This document shows, in pieces, positions 43,895-55,072 of a DNA stretch of 64,000 nt. Numbering within the stretch: position 1 is the first letter of the stretch; the number at the start of each line of letters is the position of its first letter. The stretch comes from Liolophura sinensis (lineage: Eukaryota; Mollusca; Polyplacophora; Chitonida; Chitonidae): positions 27,273,915 through 27,337,914 of the forward strand of contig NC_088297.1 of assembly GCF_032854445.1 (NCBI RefSeq), read 5' to 3'. The translations under genes were made by a program, and so were the position numbers. A model generated the notes under the pieces. That model was not told the origin of the DNA. It did not search any database and worked only from the letters and a program-made list of their open reading frames with translations.

Positions 43895-44228
43895 ATGTTA
43901 AACATGCCTGGCTATTGTTTGTTCCACGAAATATGGCTGGAAAACAGTGAATATGTCGGGTGGTTGGAAAAAGATCCAGATAAACACAAGGCGAGATGTA
44001 AAGTTTGTGTCAAATCATTTGGCCTGGGCACAATGGGGGAAGCAGCATTACGAGTCCACATGTCTGGCAAAAAGCACATTGCTCTGATGCGCAGTAAAAT
44101 GTCCTTGCGGACCCCATCCATAACGGATTTTATTAGTTCCCAGAGGCCAACAGATGAGGCAGGTAGCAGTCAACCTTCTGCAGCTGCTGGTCCGTCACGG
44201 CCGATGCCACAACAACAACAACAACAAG
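43895..44228 (+). CDS. hAT-A transposase, N-terminal exon with BED-type zinc finger
   Basis: From ATG 43895, 111 codons to the donor 'caacaag|gtaatg'. The BED/zf region has W..., CKVCVKSFGLGTMGEAALRV and H-x4-H (HMSGKKH), the C2H2 order of BED fingers used for DNA binding by hAT transposases. It ends in a Pro/Ser/Gln-rich linker with a poly-Gln run. The acceptor of the following exon could not be matched in phase. Confidence 0.75.
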
Positions 44229-44632
44229 GTAATGTGTGGTCCATGCTGGTTATATTTCGAATCAGGGGGGACAACTTATGACAAACTTGATGTAAATACA
44301 TGAGTAGTCCCCCCTTAATAATACAGTTTCACATAACAACTATACGTTAATATTATAAACAGTTCTGGGTTCTGCATGCCCTGTATTTGTGCACAGTAGC
44401 AAATTTGTATTATTCAGGGAAGGCACCATCGAATTAAGTTTGTCAATAGTTGTTCCCTTCCTCTTTTTTGTTTTTCAGTATCTATCTAATATTTCAGATT
44501 TTAATGGAAGAGAAAGAAAATCATTAACAGGTTGTAATTATTTTTAAATTCATGTTTTTCAAATCGACCAATCAGCTCAACATTAACATCATTTGTGGAG
44601 AGAGAGGAGACTGTCAAAGCAGAGATCATATG

Positions 44633-47380
44633 CAGGGTTTTACCTGGCTGTAATTTTTGTGGGGTCCAATGGACCCCATTCAGAAAAAAAGTGGGGTCCC
44701 ACATACCATAATGGGGGTCCAATGAATTTTTAATATATAAATGACCTATAAAAACACATATATATATATATTAATGACCTTTGTGCTCTGTTTATTTTTT
44801 TCAATGTTACAAAGACTTTTTCTCTATCATGAAAGTCAAACTCTCAATTTATGTTATGATTATCACTTATATAGTCACTGAGTGGCCTTGAGTGACAGTC
44901 TGACTAACTGTACACTGAGAGAACTTATTAATGAGGAAGTCTTTTTTTCATGTCAGTGAAAATTTTGGCTGCTCTGGCAAAGTCAAAGTGCTCCACACTG
45001 CCACCATTCAGTTTGATAAACATCAGCCTGTTTAGACGTTCTGGGGTTATCCGGTTCCTGGATTTGTTCTTGATTGCATTTTGGATGGAAAATCCCCTCT
45101 CACATGGGGCAGAGGAAACTGGAAGCACCAATGCAATTTTGCCATGTAACACAAAGTCAGGAAACTCTTCATTGAACTCTCTGATCAACACTTTCACAAA
45201 AGCTTCAAATGAAAGCACTTGGTATGACTTAACTAAGTGTTTGAACTGTAGAAAGCTAGCTTCCATTCTCTCTTTGTTAACAAGCTCTTGGTAAAACTCT
45301 ACTAACACACCAAACCGCCATAATCTAAGAGGTTAAGGTCACTAGGGTATCGCCCTGGGTTGAACAGGACATCAAAACATTCAAGCTTGTCTAACATGTC
45401 ACTGGGAAACCTGTCATCAAGGTTACTGCTGAGCTTATCCAGGTAGGTATTTCTGATATCATTAAACCTTTGCCTGAGAATGTTATTATCTGTAACATTC
45501 ACATCATGGTACTTGGCGGCCTCTCCTGTTGTTGGCATCTCACCCAAAGCATTGAGGACTTCCGTAACCTTGCTGGACCCTTTTCTCATGTCAGTCAATG
45601 TGTTCTTGGCAGAAGTAACACTGTGTTTGATATGAGAAAGGTTGACGGCATCTTTCTGGAACGTAAGACTTAGAATTCCAATGGCTGTTAAAATGTCAAT
45701 GAGGAGGGCTGTGAACAACAGGAACAATGAATTGCCAATAAATTTCGATAGTCCTACTGCTTTCGGTGATTTTTCCGCATCAAGGGAGAGCATAATGGCA
45801 CAATAACTGTCTAGAATCATTTTCACAGCAGACTCAATAGAAAGCCAACGAACAGATGTGGGTTGCACGATTTGTTTTGCCTTGCCGTTAAGAACAGTTT
45901 GTAGCTGTCTTAGCTTATCGTATCTGACAGAAGAATCCCTGTAAAACTGATAGAGTGAGTGGATCATGGCGTGATAGTTCTTGCAATACTCAATCGACTT
46001 TCCTGCCTGGGATACAGCTAAATTCAAACGGTGAGCCACGCAGTGGATATGGACAATATTCTTATTTCGACGGCCCAGTTTTGCGCCGAGTCCATTGTGA
46101 CGACCAGTCATTACAGCCGCTCCGTCAGTTCCCAGACCAAGGACTTTCTGCATGTCATCCTGGCAAATGTTTTTCCTTTCCAAAACTAAGATAATGGCAG
46201 TTTCAATACCAGCAGCGGTACCGTCTGTTATACGTTCATTGCCTATAAACGACACATGCACTTCTCCATTGTCAATGTATCTAACATAAATGGCATTTTT
46301 TTTTCCACTGATACATCACAGGTCTCGTCCAACATTATGCCAGTGAAGTCACTTGCCTGTAATTTGTCAAGAATGCTTTCCTCCACGACTTGTTCTATAC
46401 ACTCCTCCATATCGGAGACAATTTGCGGCCGTTTGTAGTACTGCTTCACTTTTACACCATTCAAAACTTGCAAGTCCATTAGGTCTCGAAAATTATCAGC
46501 GGCAATGTTATTTTTGGCCATCACAAAAACAGTTCTTAGCTGAATCATTTCGCTGTTCATTTTTTCGTCGTACGTATTTTGGCTGACTTCGCGAACTTTT
46601 TTCATGGCCGCATCTGTGTGAGAGCGCATATGTAAAATCTTTACAGCCTCGATGTGTTGTTTAGAATCTTGATGGCGGGACAATGCGCTGAGTTGATAGT
46701 TACAACAGCCCTGGTTTGTTGCGAAGGAATAGTCAAAATTTGCACTTTTACAAGTGTTACATATCATACCCGAGGCCTGGGATTCGGAGTTGGCCCTACT
46801 CAACCATGGAAATTTCATTTGCCATTCGGTTTGAAACGATCGAGTGCGAGCCCGTTTAGGTGCCGATACCGCGTCTGTTTCAGTGTGTGAAGTTTTTTCA
46901 GCTTCAGCCGGCTCAGGTGATTCAGAATCACGCATGACAACAGTGTGGCTAGACTCGGATCCACCGCCGAAAAACTTTGACAACTTGGACTGTTTGCTCA
47001 TGATTTGCTTTGAATGATAGCCCATTTGCTCAGCGGACCGCTTACACTTTGCAGCGCGTGCCGTGTGCATTGAAGCAGTGCGTCAATTCATTGATCCCCC
47101 TCTAGCAGCATACGTCACAATTGTAGGCCACGCATGCTATTTTTAGCGCTGGATGTGCCATGTTGCTACCGTAGAACACGTGGATGCTGGTTTATGAAAA
47201 TAACTGGATACATGAATTATTTTAGTGACTAAATCAGCTTCCATGGGCACTTGGATGTGGTTGTAAATTTTGGGGGGTTTTTTTGTTGCGTCCCATGGGA
47301 CCCCTGCCGATGCATTTTTTGCGTCCAAGTCAAAAAACACGCGTCAGAGACGCGTGTTTTTTGCGTCCGGTAAATCCCTG
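44633..47380 (-). mobile_element. hAT transposon B, inserted into the coding exon of hAT-A
   Basis: Ends: cagggttttacctggc at 44633 and ccggtaaatccctg ending 47380, imperfect inverted repeats. Direct repeat atatg flanks it (44628-44632, 47381-47385). Near the right end a 14-bp hairpin (47332-47345 with 47349-47362) and near the left end a palindrome 'ggggtccaatggacccc' are sub-terminal structures. It carries a transposase pseudogene on the minus strand. Confidence 0.88.
44928..47070 (-). pseudogene. hAT-B transposase (ZNF862/KIAA1586-like), frameshifted
   Basis: Reads on the minus strand from 47070. N-terminus: basic/Ser-rich, then a zinc finger of TTF/BED type (MICNTCKSANF ... SRHQDSKQH). 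Catalytic landmarks of hAT transposases follow: LDETCD near 46330, GTDGAAVMTG near 46110, CVAHRLNL near 46030, and the C-terminal dimerisation block (SSAPCERGFS) near 45090. The frame breaks twice: at an A9 run (46291-46299 on the + strand) and near 45305-45330. Otherwise the sequence is open, so decay is recent. It would have been about 710 aa. The role was to cut and paste its own DNA; now inactive unless the homopolymer shift is a sequencing error. Confidence 0.85.
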
Positions 47381-49378
47381 ATATGGACGCTTCACACTGT
47401 ACAACATCACCATTCCTACAAATCCAACGAAGGGATTCAAGCTGTTTTCAAAACCGTGTTTCCAGATAGTGAAATTGCGAAACGATTTACATGTGGTGAG
47501 AAGAAAACAGCATATTTGTGTTGTTTTGGACTTGCTCCACATTTCAAATCCTTGTTGGAAAGTCGTGTAAAACAAGAACAATTTGTGCTCTGCTTCGATG
47601 AAAGCCTCAATAAGGTAACAAAGAATGAGCAGCTTGACCTACATGTAAGATTTTGGGACACAAATTGTGTTTCCACTAGATATCTGGGATCACAGTTCTT
47701 GGGCCATACAAATGCTGAAGCCCTACTTGAGAGTGTGTGTGAAGATCTTGAGAGGATGAATCTTTCAAATTTACAACAGGTATCAATGGATGGGCCATCC
47801 GTAAATTGGAAACTTTTTGATATGCTCCAAGACAAGGTTGAAAAAGACACTGGAAACAAATTTCTGAACATTGGCAGTTGTGGACTTCATGTTATCCACG
47901 GTGCCCTGAAAGATGGGTTCTTTAAATCTGACAATGGTGTTCACAATTTCCTTTCATCTTTGTACTGGCTGTTTAAAGATTCCCCTGCACGACGAGAAGA
48001 CTTCTCAAAACTGACAGGTTCCAACACATTTCCGTTGATGTTTTGTAAGCACAGGTGGGTGGAAAATGTCCCTGTTGCTGAAAGAGCATTGGAGATGTTC
48101 GACAATGTGAAAATGTTTGTTAAGGCAGATCAAGACAAAAAAGTGAAAGACCCTGGGACAAAGTCATTTCAAACTGTGCAGGAAGGATGTCAGAATGTTT
48201 TGCTTTATGCAAATATCCATATGTTCCTGACAGTAAGCAAACTGCTGACACCATTCCAGACCATGTATCAAGCAGAAAGACCACTGCTGCCCTTCATGTC
48301 AGATGACCTCTCCTACTTGCTAAAAAGCCTGCTTCAGTCAGTGATCAAAGCAGATGTTCTAAAAGAAATTGATACCCCACTTAAACTAATTAAGCTTGAT
48401 GTAAGAGACAAAAAGCTGTGGAAAGAAGTATCAGCAGTAGATCTTGGGTTTTCAGCAGAAAATGAAGTAAAGCGGTTGCATTCAAAGAAGAAAATTTCAG
48501 ATCGTCAACTCATTGAGCTGCGACAGGGTCACCGTGAAGCATTACTTCGCGTTGTCGAGAAACTTCAAAACAAATCACTATTGAGTTACACTCTTGTTCG
48601 TAACATGAAGTGTTTAGATCCGAGACAGATGGTTCTGGACAAATCTGGCTGTGTAGCAAAGATGAAGAGACTGTTAAAGTGTCTGGTGGACAGTAAGAAA
48701 ATCATTGAGTCAAATTGTGATGATGTGATTAGAGAGTACCAAGAGTTCTTGGATCAAGAAGTTCCAATGGCAGAGGCAAGCTTTAGTGAATTTAATCCAA
48801 AGCTTGATACCCAGAGAGGTGATGTTTTTTTGCATGACCATCTTGCCCACAAAGCCAAAAAGTTATGGCGAGTTGTCAAAAGCCTTCTTATTTTGTCACA
48901 TGGCCAGGCAAGTGTGGAGCAGGGATTCTCTGTGAATAAAGAAGTTGCAACAGACAACTTGCAAGAAAGATCTTTCGTGGCTCAGAGAATAGTCCTTGAT
49001 CACCTCTCAGCAGTTGGTGGTATTTCAGGTGTAAACCTTACAAAGCCTCTAGTGCTTGCTGTAGGTAGTGCAAGGCAGAAGTATATGGCCCACCTAGATG
49101 ATGTGAAAAGACAGAAAGAATCACATAAACAAGCACAGAAAAGAAAGTCAACAATGGACCAGTTAGAGGAATTGAAAATGAAGAAAAGGAGAATCGAACA
49201 GAACATAGCAGGTTTATACAAGTCATCAGAAGAGTTTTCAGAGAGGGCAGAGGCAACAGGGGACATTACCTATGTGGCAAGAGCCAACAGCCTCAGGAGA
49301 AATGCTAAGGAGAAATCCAACAGTATTACAGATATTGACAGAGAAATAGAGGAAATCCTGAAAAATCTTAAGAATTAG
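47381..49378 (+). CDS. hAT-A transposase, main exon, interrupted by hAT-B
   Basis: About 665 codons open to TAA at 49376-49378. Features: acidic catalytic region (FDESLNKVTKNEQLD), MDGPSVNWKLFDML, the CxxH-like SCGLHVIHGALKDGF, the RW motif (HRWVENVP) and a C-terminal hAT dimerisation segment (ILSHGQASVEQGFSVNKEV) followed by a Lys-rich coiled coil. The exon continues 5' on the other side of hAT-B (about 44577-44632) and the two sides agree in frame once the insert and one copy of the 5-bp target repeat are disregarded. An M at 47270 lies in the hAT-B end and is not a real start. Intact apart from the insertion. Confidence 0.83.
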   Translation: MWTLHTVQHHHSYKSNEGIQAVFKTVFPDSEIAKRFTCGEKKTAYLCCFGLAPHFKSLLESRVKQEQFVLCFDESLNKVTKNEQLDLHVRFWDTNCVSTRYLGSQFLGHTNAEALLESVCEDLERMNLSNLQQVSMDGPSVNWKLFDMLQDKVEKDTGNKFLNIGSCGLHVIHGALKDGFFKSDNGVHNFLSSLYWLFKDSPARREDFSKLTGSNTFPLMFCKHRWVENVPVAERALEMFDNVKMFVKADQDKKVKDPGTKSFQTVQEGCQNVLLYANIHMFLTVSKLLTPFQTMYQAERPLLPFMSDDLSYLLKSLLQSVIKADVLKEIDTPLKLIKLDVRDKKLWKEVSAVDLGFSAENEVKRLHSKKKISDRQLIELRQGHREALLRVVEKLQNKSLLSYTLVRNMKCLDPRQMVLDKSGCVAKMKRLLKCLVDSKKIIESNCDDVIREYQEFLDQEVPMAEASFSEFNPKLDTQRGDVFLHDHLAHKAKKLWRVVKSLLILSHGQASVEQGFSVNKEVATDNLQERSFVAQRIVLDHLSAVGGISGVNLTKPLVLAVGSARQKYMAHLDDVKRQKESHKQAQKRKSTMDQLEELKMKKRRIEQNIAGLYKSSEEFSERAEATGDITYVARANSLRRNAKEKSNSITDIDREIEEILKNLKN

Positions 49379-49914
49379 GCTACAGGCATCTGAAATTTTA
49401 GAGACTTTAGTGAGTTATCTAAACTGAGTGAGACCTAATGGACCTCATTAAAACTGTGCTCTAAACCATTATCTGAACACGTACTGTGTGATTGAACTTC
49501 TTGTTTTATTGCCTGTTACCTTAATGTGTGTTTGCCTGAATTGGCATTTGAGATTTGAAATGTGTTCAGTTATCTTAACTGACTCATTCAACATTAAAAT
49601 CTGTGTCTGCTGGAATTTGTCCCAATTAAAAGTGTTACAATTTAACTCTCTGGCTTGCTTCGTATTCAGTATGGTCGCTGATGGTGTAGCTATCTCGAAT
49701 ATAGGTGCTTGTCCATCAACCTGAGGCTGCACGAGCGTGGTTTCAATACCTGTGTCAAGGGATTTTCATGATCCTCATGCTTTCACTGTGTGAGGCCTTG
49801 ATCGCAATATGCAGTCGGTGTTGCTATTTATATGGCTTTACATGGATGTTGTGACTTCCGTTCGCATTAAGTTCATTACAGATCGCATGCAGTTCATCAA
49901 TATGTCGAGTCAGT

Positions 49915-50060
49915 CATACAAGTTCAGCTGGTATAACTCACCAAAGGTCGCTGGTTTACCACGGGTACTCTGCCTTCCTCCAGCCGCAATGCACTAGTCG
50001 CCATCATAGAAGTGAAAAATTCTTTGTGTGGTGTAAGACAAAGATTAAATGAATAGATCT
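49915..50060 (+). mobile_element. SINE family 2 3' fragment inside hAT-A
   Basis: 'aaaggtcgctggtttaccac', 'actctgccttcctccagccg' and 'catcatagaagtgaaaaatt' match the 3' part of family 2, ending in an A-rich tail before the hAT-A terminus. It inserted into the transposon's 3' region or was part of it. Confidence 0.6.
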
Positions 50061-50222
50061 TTACAAACAACTTGATGAAATTGGTCTTTAATTTTGGAGA
50101 ATGACAGCCTTAAAAGTCTTTAAAAAGTCTTTAATTTTCATAATACCTAAGGTGTATGAACCCTGTATTAGAGAATCACTGTCAATAGGTATAACGATGA
50201 TGTTGGTATAACAGTGCGTACA

Positions 50223-51246
50223 ATGAAACATCATCAAAAAGCACAAGCACTACGGGAGGAGTTTGAGACGCTCCTAGGTGTGCGGCCCAAGTACCCACGG
50301 TCCCACATTGCCTTGGAAGAACTGCAGGGGATCCTCGACAGGTATAAAACGGCTGTGGCTGAGTTGAAGCGGCTGCAAGACAGCAAGAACTCCCGAAGTA
50401 ACGAGGAGTTGAAGCAAGACGTCAGTAACGAGGAGTTAAAGCAAGACGTTAAGAACCTCCTCAGTAACGAGGAATTGGATGAATTGCTAGGCGAAAAGAA
50501 ACTAGAATTCATTAACACCGGCAGGGTTATAAGGAATCTCCTCCGGGTCTGGCAGATGAATGTACCCGAAGGCGTTTGGACGGACTCAGTAGCCGTCTTA
50601 GAAGAAGTTCGAGCTGTTATTCGCCAGAAGCTAGAAGAAGAGATCCTGGCACTCAACGGGGTTCAATTCCAACTAGGCCTCAGGGTTCAGTTGCGAAAGA
50701 GCAACGCCGATGGCAGTGAAGAGTATACCAGCCCAGTACTACACAACAAACAGGAGGCCCTCTTAGAAGCCGGTGACATTGACGGGGCTCTAGAAAAGGC
50801 CTTCCCCACCATCCAGGAGGTGCTAGAAAAATGGACACAGCGAGGGTCAGGGTGGGTTGTCAATAGCGTGCAAACACTCTGGCTTGACATTGCAAGGTAT
50901 CAGCCACTGAGAGGCGGGTCCTACATCCCCCTACCCGCAGCTGTGAGTAACAAGAAAGCAGTCATCGGTGTGAAGAACAAAGACGACGACTGCCTCCGAT
51001 GGGCACTCCGGTCTACCTTATTTCCAGCCGCCGGGCACCCTCAGAGACCAACAAAGTACCCCACCAATGATGGTCTTGACTTTGGGGGGATCGACACCCC
51101 CACGCCCATCTCTCAGATCCCTAAAGTGGAGTAAAAGAACGACCTCGCCATCAACGTGTTCGGGTGGGACAAGGGCGTGATCGTGCACCGCCTCAGCAAG
51201 AAGCCCGGCGACATGCCGCGAATCAATCTGCTGCTGATTGATCATG
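50223..51246 (+). pseudogene. Polinton family B DNA polymerase, N-terminal piece
   Basis: From ATG 50223 an open frame of about 300 codons. The first 100 are helical and charged, with a 10-residue duplication (two SNEELKQDV units). Then comes a segment with YQPLRGGSYIPLP and KDDDCLRWAL, which I recognise as the region preceding the polymerase in animal Polintons. A TAA at 51132-51134 interrupts it, but the same frame continues (LAINVFGWDKGVIVHRL) to about 51246, where homology stops at an insertion or deletion. Role in life: replication of the element. Now broken. Confidence 0.75.
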
Positions 51247-52075
51247 CAGAAATGTTGATCAACCAGTCAATGCCGTTTTAACTCTGTTGAGGTTGACGGC
51301 CGCTGCCAAACTCCTCACCTCGTTTTTTGACAGCATGATATCGGCTAAGCATCTGCAGGAGAATATTGACTATAAGTATTTTGTTCAGTCTTAACATTGA
51401 AGGCAGTTATACTGAATTTAGTGTCTTTAAAGATATAACTGTGAAGAAACTACTGGTTAACAAAACTTCGCCCTGTTTGTGCAGAAAAAATGTATCTTTG
51501 TATGGCAGAGGAATAGTTTGTTTTCTGTCGGGACACTCACACGAGGGCCGAATGACTGTTTACAAAAATGGCGTCCCGTGGGAAATGCATATCAAAAAGG
51601 TCCATTGCTTTTTGGGAGGACGATTTAAAATCAAATTTTGAATTTACGTTGGATGATGGAGGAGAGAAAGTAGTGGCTGTAACATGCAGTCTGCTTACAT
51701 TTATGATGTTATTTGAGTGCTTCTGTTCCTGATGAATAAATCTGTTGAAATTTTCAACACTGGTTTTAACATCAAACTAAAAACGCAACTTTGTATCATC
51801 AGTTAATAAGGTTTTCTCATATGTTTATCATATGCTGAATTATGGTATTCATTTATTGTGTCCTGTTGCCTGATTGTTAGTTGGCACTTGTGACAAGGGC
51901 TCGCCATCAATAAAAGTCGATTTAGGTTAATTTGTCACCAAACCGTTTGTGTTTAAAGTTTTGATAAATCTAAATATTAAAAGAGTTAAACTGAATTTTA
52001 GTTGTTTCTTACATGTATATACATTTATTTTGAGAATTTTCGTTTTGACTCTTTGGGCTCTCGCAAATGGCAGTA
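51247..52075. other. Foreign segment inside the polymerase gene
   Basis: About 830 bp of AT-rich sequence, unlike its GC-richer surroundings, separates the two polymerase pieces. It holds a 54-codon ORF at 51568-51732 (MASRGKCISKRSIAFWEDD), which could be the first exon of another transposase. No terminal repeats were found. Confidence 0.5.
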
Positions 52076-52133
52076 GTGGGAGTCCACCTGGACTCTCGCG
52101 TCTCCGCACGAAATTCTGACCCTGGAACGCCCC

Positions 52134-54306
52134 GTGGAATACAGAGGCCCTAACGCGACAGAACACTTCCTCAGAGCTCTCCAACAGGAGGAGCGGGAAA
52201 TCAAAAATGTTCTAGCCAACCTTATACCCATGAATATGACTCCCCAGGACTGGCAGGCCCACAACAACGTGTGTGAGAAGCCTCTAGGCGCCGATTCTGT
52301 GCGCGATCACTGCCATATCACCGGCAAGTACAGAGGCGCGGCCCATAACGCATGCAACCTAAAGTTGCGGCTGGGTCCCAAGACAGCCATACCAGTAGTC
52401 TTCCACAACCTACGGGGCTACGACGGGCACCTCCTGATGCAGGCCATAAGTAAGGCGGAGGGCCGCATCTCCTGCATCCCCAACAGCACGGAAAAGTACA
52501 TCTCCTTCTCACTGGGGCAGCTCCGCTTCATCGACAGCATTCAATTCTTACCGACTTCCCTTGACAACCTGGTAGAGGCCAACAAACCGGAGGCTTTCCA
52601 CATCACAGCCCGGTATGAGCCCGCCGAAGAAAAATGAAAGCTGCTCATGCGTAAGGGTGTCTACCCCTGTGAGTATATGGACTCCTGGGAGCGCTTCGAC
52701 GAGTCAAGCCTCCCACCCAAAGAGGCTTTCTACAGTAATCTCAAAGTCAGAGGCATTAGCGATGAAGACTACATCCACGCTCAACAGGTATGGAAGGTAT
52801 TTGACTGCACCAATCTGGGAGACTACACAGACCTTTACTGCCGCACAGACGTGCTCCTGTTGGCCGATGTGTTTGAGGCCTTCCGGAAGACTTGTTTACG
52901 GCAGTATGGATTGGACCCTGCACACTACTTTACGAGCCCAGGTCTCTCGTGGGATGCACTGTTCAAGAAGACCGGGGTAGAGCTGGAGCTGTTGACAGAC
53001 TACAACCAACATCTCTTCATTGAGAAGGGGTTGCGCGGAGGTATCTTCATGGTAAGTAAGCGATACGCCAAAGCCAATAATCCGCAGGTGGAGGGATACA
53101 ACCCAGAAAGTCCAAACAGCTACATCCAATACCTAGACGCCAATACCTTCCAATGGGCGGCTTCCAGTGGGTAGATGACGCACGGCGTCTCGGCGAAACG
53201 ATTGCTACCCACCCCCACGACAGTCCTTCAGGTTACATCCTCGAGGTTGACCTAGAGTATCCGGCCGGCCTACATAACGCACATAACTGGTGGTCCAGAA
53301 GGAGTGGATGTCAGGCTATCAGCACGGCCTTCTCGGTAGGTCTACCGAGGTCGAAAAGCTGGTCCCCAACCTCCGCAACAAGGAACGGTACGTCCTGCAC
53401 TACCGGAACCTACAGCTGTATCTATCTCTAGGAATGCGCCTGACCAAGGTTCACCGGGCCCTGAGATTCGCCCAGAGCCCTTGGATGGAACCCTATATCA
53501 GGATGAACACCAAGCTCCGAAAAACGGCCACGAGTAAATTCGAGAAGGACCTGTACAACTCGGTCTTCGGAAAAATCATGGAGAACCTTCGGAAGCGTGT
53601 GGACGCCAAGCTGGTATGCTCTGGAGAAGACGATAAGATCCGGCGCTTGATAGCCAGCCTGAGCTTCGCACGGGCGAACATATTTGATGATGACCTCGCA
53701 GCGTTTCAGATGCACAAGACCCGTCTAGTCCTAAACCGACCTATCTGCGTGGGCATGAGCATTCTAGATCTCTCCAAGCACCTGATGTACGACTTCTACT
53801 ACAACCACATGAAGGCCCAGTACGGAGAGCGCTGCCAGTTCCTCTACGCTGACACGAATAGTCTGCTACTCGAGATTAAGACTGAGGATGTTTATGAGGA
53901 TATAGCTGAGAATGCAAACCTGTACGACACCTCAGATTACCCACAAGACCACCCCCTGCACAGCGTAGCAAATATGAAGGACAAGTGCGCGGGGCGGCAG
54001 ATCGCCGAATGCATGAATCGTCTGCGCCCCAAGATGTACTCCATTCTGGAGGCAGGTGGAGCCAACATTAAGAAGGCCAAGGGCGTGAAAAACGGAGTTG
54101 TGGAAAAGCGCACCCGCCATAAGCAGTACAAAGAGGCCCTCTTCGAGAAAAAGATCTTCCGACGCAGTATGGACGTGCTGCGATCAGAGCGCCACCATAT
54201 CTATGGGCAGCACCTGAATAAGGTCTCACTGTCCCCCTTCGATAGTAAGCGCTGGATAGCCGAAGATTGTGTCCACACTTTGGCTCATGGCCATGCGCCT
54301 CCTTGA
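52134..54306 (+). pseudogene. Polinton family B DNA polymerase, exonuclease and polymerase domains, broken
   Basis: Protein-primed type family B DNA polymerase. Visible: an HNH-like CEKPLGADSVRDHCH segment; exonuclease motif II (FHNLRGYDGHLL); exonuclease motif III (YCRTDVLLLADVF); polymerase motif B region (NSVFGK); motif C region (YADTNSLLLE). Breaks: TGA at 52635-52637 in frame; frame changes near 53150 and 53285, with motif A cut short after YLDAN; a short loss just before NSVFGK. In motif C the second Asp of the usual DTDS is Asn, so a metal ligand is missing. The gene ends at TGA 54304-54306. Degradation is independent of the nested hAT insertion. Clearly non-functional. Confidence 0.85.
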
Positions 54307-54329
54307 CGGCAGGATGGGACTTTGAGGAA

Positions 54330-54608
54330 CTACCGTAGAAGCCCATCCGGGGGAAGTTGAGTATCAGGAGGCACTATAAGCAACTCCTCATGAACGAATC
54401 CCCATCGCGAACCATCCGACGTATCGTCTACATAGTACAGCACGGGTTCATTAGGCTTTGTGACAGAGCGCCCAAGCCGATATATCTCTAGAGACCAGAC
54501 AGGGTCAGTCGCGCGACGGCGGTCGCCCTCCAACTCTCCAGGCTGATAGAGATAACGAGCGCCAACACCCTCAGGGATCTTCCGCTCATTAAGTACCAGC
54601 GCGGTGTC
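54330..54608 (-). pseudogene. Polinton integrase C-terminus, truncated
   Basis: A minus-strand frame of about 92 codons, with GVGARYLYQPGELEG, DPVWSLEIYRLG, EPVLYYVDD and FVHEELLIVPPDTQLPPDG, then a stop. The W..L...R...(x)n..Y.(V/L).D......F..EEL pattern is the small beta-barrel at the C-terminus of retroviral-type integrases found in Polintons. The catalytic DDE core is absent. It ends 22 bp from the polymerase stop on the opposite strand (convergent). Confidence 0.65.
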
Positions 54609-54978
54609 TTAGCCGCCAAGGCCCTTGATTCGGCCATGCTTACGGCCGGTTTGGGACTAGGGGTTGCAGGTGTGGGACTACTCACAACAATAATTGCAGC
54701 CCCTGCTGTCTTGGATATGGAAGCTGCGGCCATAGCTTGCGGTGTCTTAAATACCGCCGTAAAATTCGTTAGCCGCCGACTTCACGCAAAGGCCAAGAAA
54801 CATAACGATATACGGCTGAGGCTAAACTTAACAGCATCTGTGCGCAGGTATCTACGGCATTATCTGATGGTGTTATTTCGGACGTAGAGTACACGCAAGT
54901 CGTTCAGGAACACCAGAACTACTCTGATCCAAAGCAGGAGACAGTGCTAAGTCTCGTAAGACATTCACCGCCGTAGAG
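54491..54978 (+). pseudogene. Polinton membrane-protein ORF, frameshifted
   Basis: A plus-strand frame with VALQLSRLIEITS, a long Gly/Ala/Leu-rich hydrophobic stretch (TAGLGLGVAGVGLLTTIIAA) and a basic segment (RRLHAKAKKHNDI). Near 54826 homology passes to the next frame (ALSDGVISDVEYTQVVQE), so there is an indel. This resembles a small hydrophobic protein common in animal Polintons whose function I do not know. It overlaps the integrase remnant on the opposite strand for about 118 bp. Confidence 0.55.
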
Positions 54979-55072
54979 ATCGATGAAAGCACGAAAAACA
55001 GCTTATAGATCTCGGCCGAAAACTAGCTCGGCAAGAGCTGAAAAACGCTCTTTCCGAATGATGTTCTGGGCG

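Larger units (their letters stand above)
43475..50165 (+). mobile_element. hAT transposon A, inserted in the Polinton
   Basis: Terminal repeats are cagggttcgtac at the left and its counterpart gtatgaaccctg at the right. Sub-terminal motifs 'aaaagtctttaa' occur twice near 43503-43600 and twice near 50109-50138. The flanking direct repeat tattag (43469-43474, 50166-50171) is 6 bp, shorter than the 8 bp usual for hAT. It encodes a two-exon transposase on the + strand and is interrupted by hAT-B. The 3' part (49379-50165) is non-coding and holds a SINE fragment. Confidence 0.88.

Noticed and set aside
46243..46890. Plus-strand frames across the hAT-B transposase
   Set aside because: Antisense shadows of the minus-strand pseudogene.
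47270..47383. Upstream extension of the hAT-A transposase frame starting at 47270
   Set aside because: This part is the right end of hAT-B, including its hairpin and terminal repeat; it is open only by chance.
53220..53290. EVDLEYP in the Polinton polymerase as motif A
   Set aside because: The aspartate of motif A is the one in YLDAN upstream; this later segment is a family-specific stretch after the deletion.
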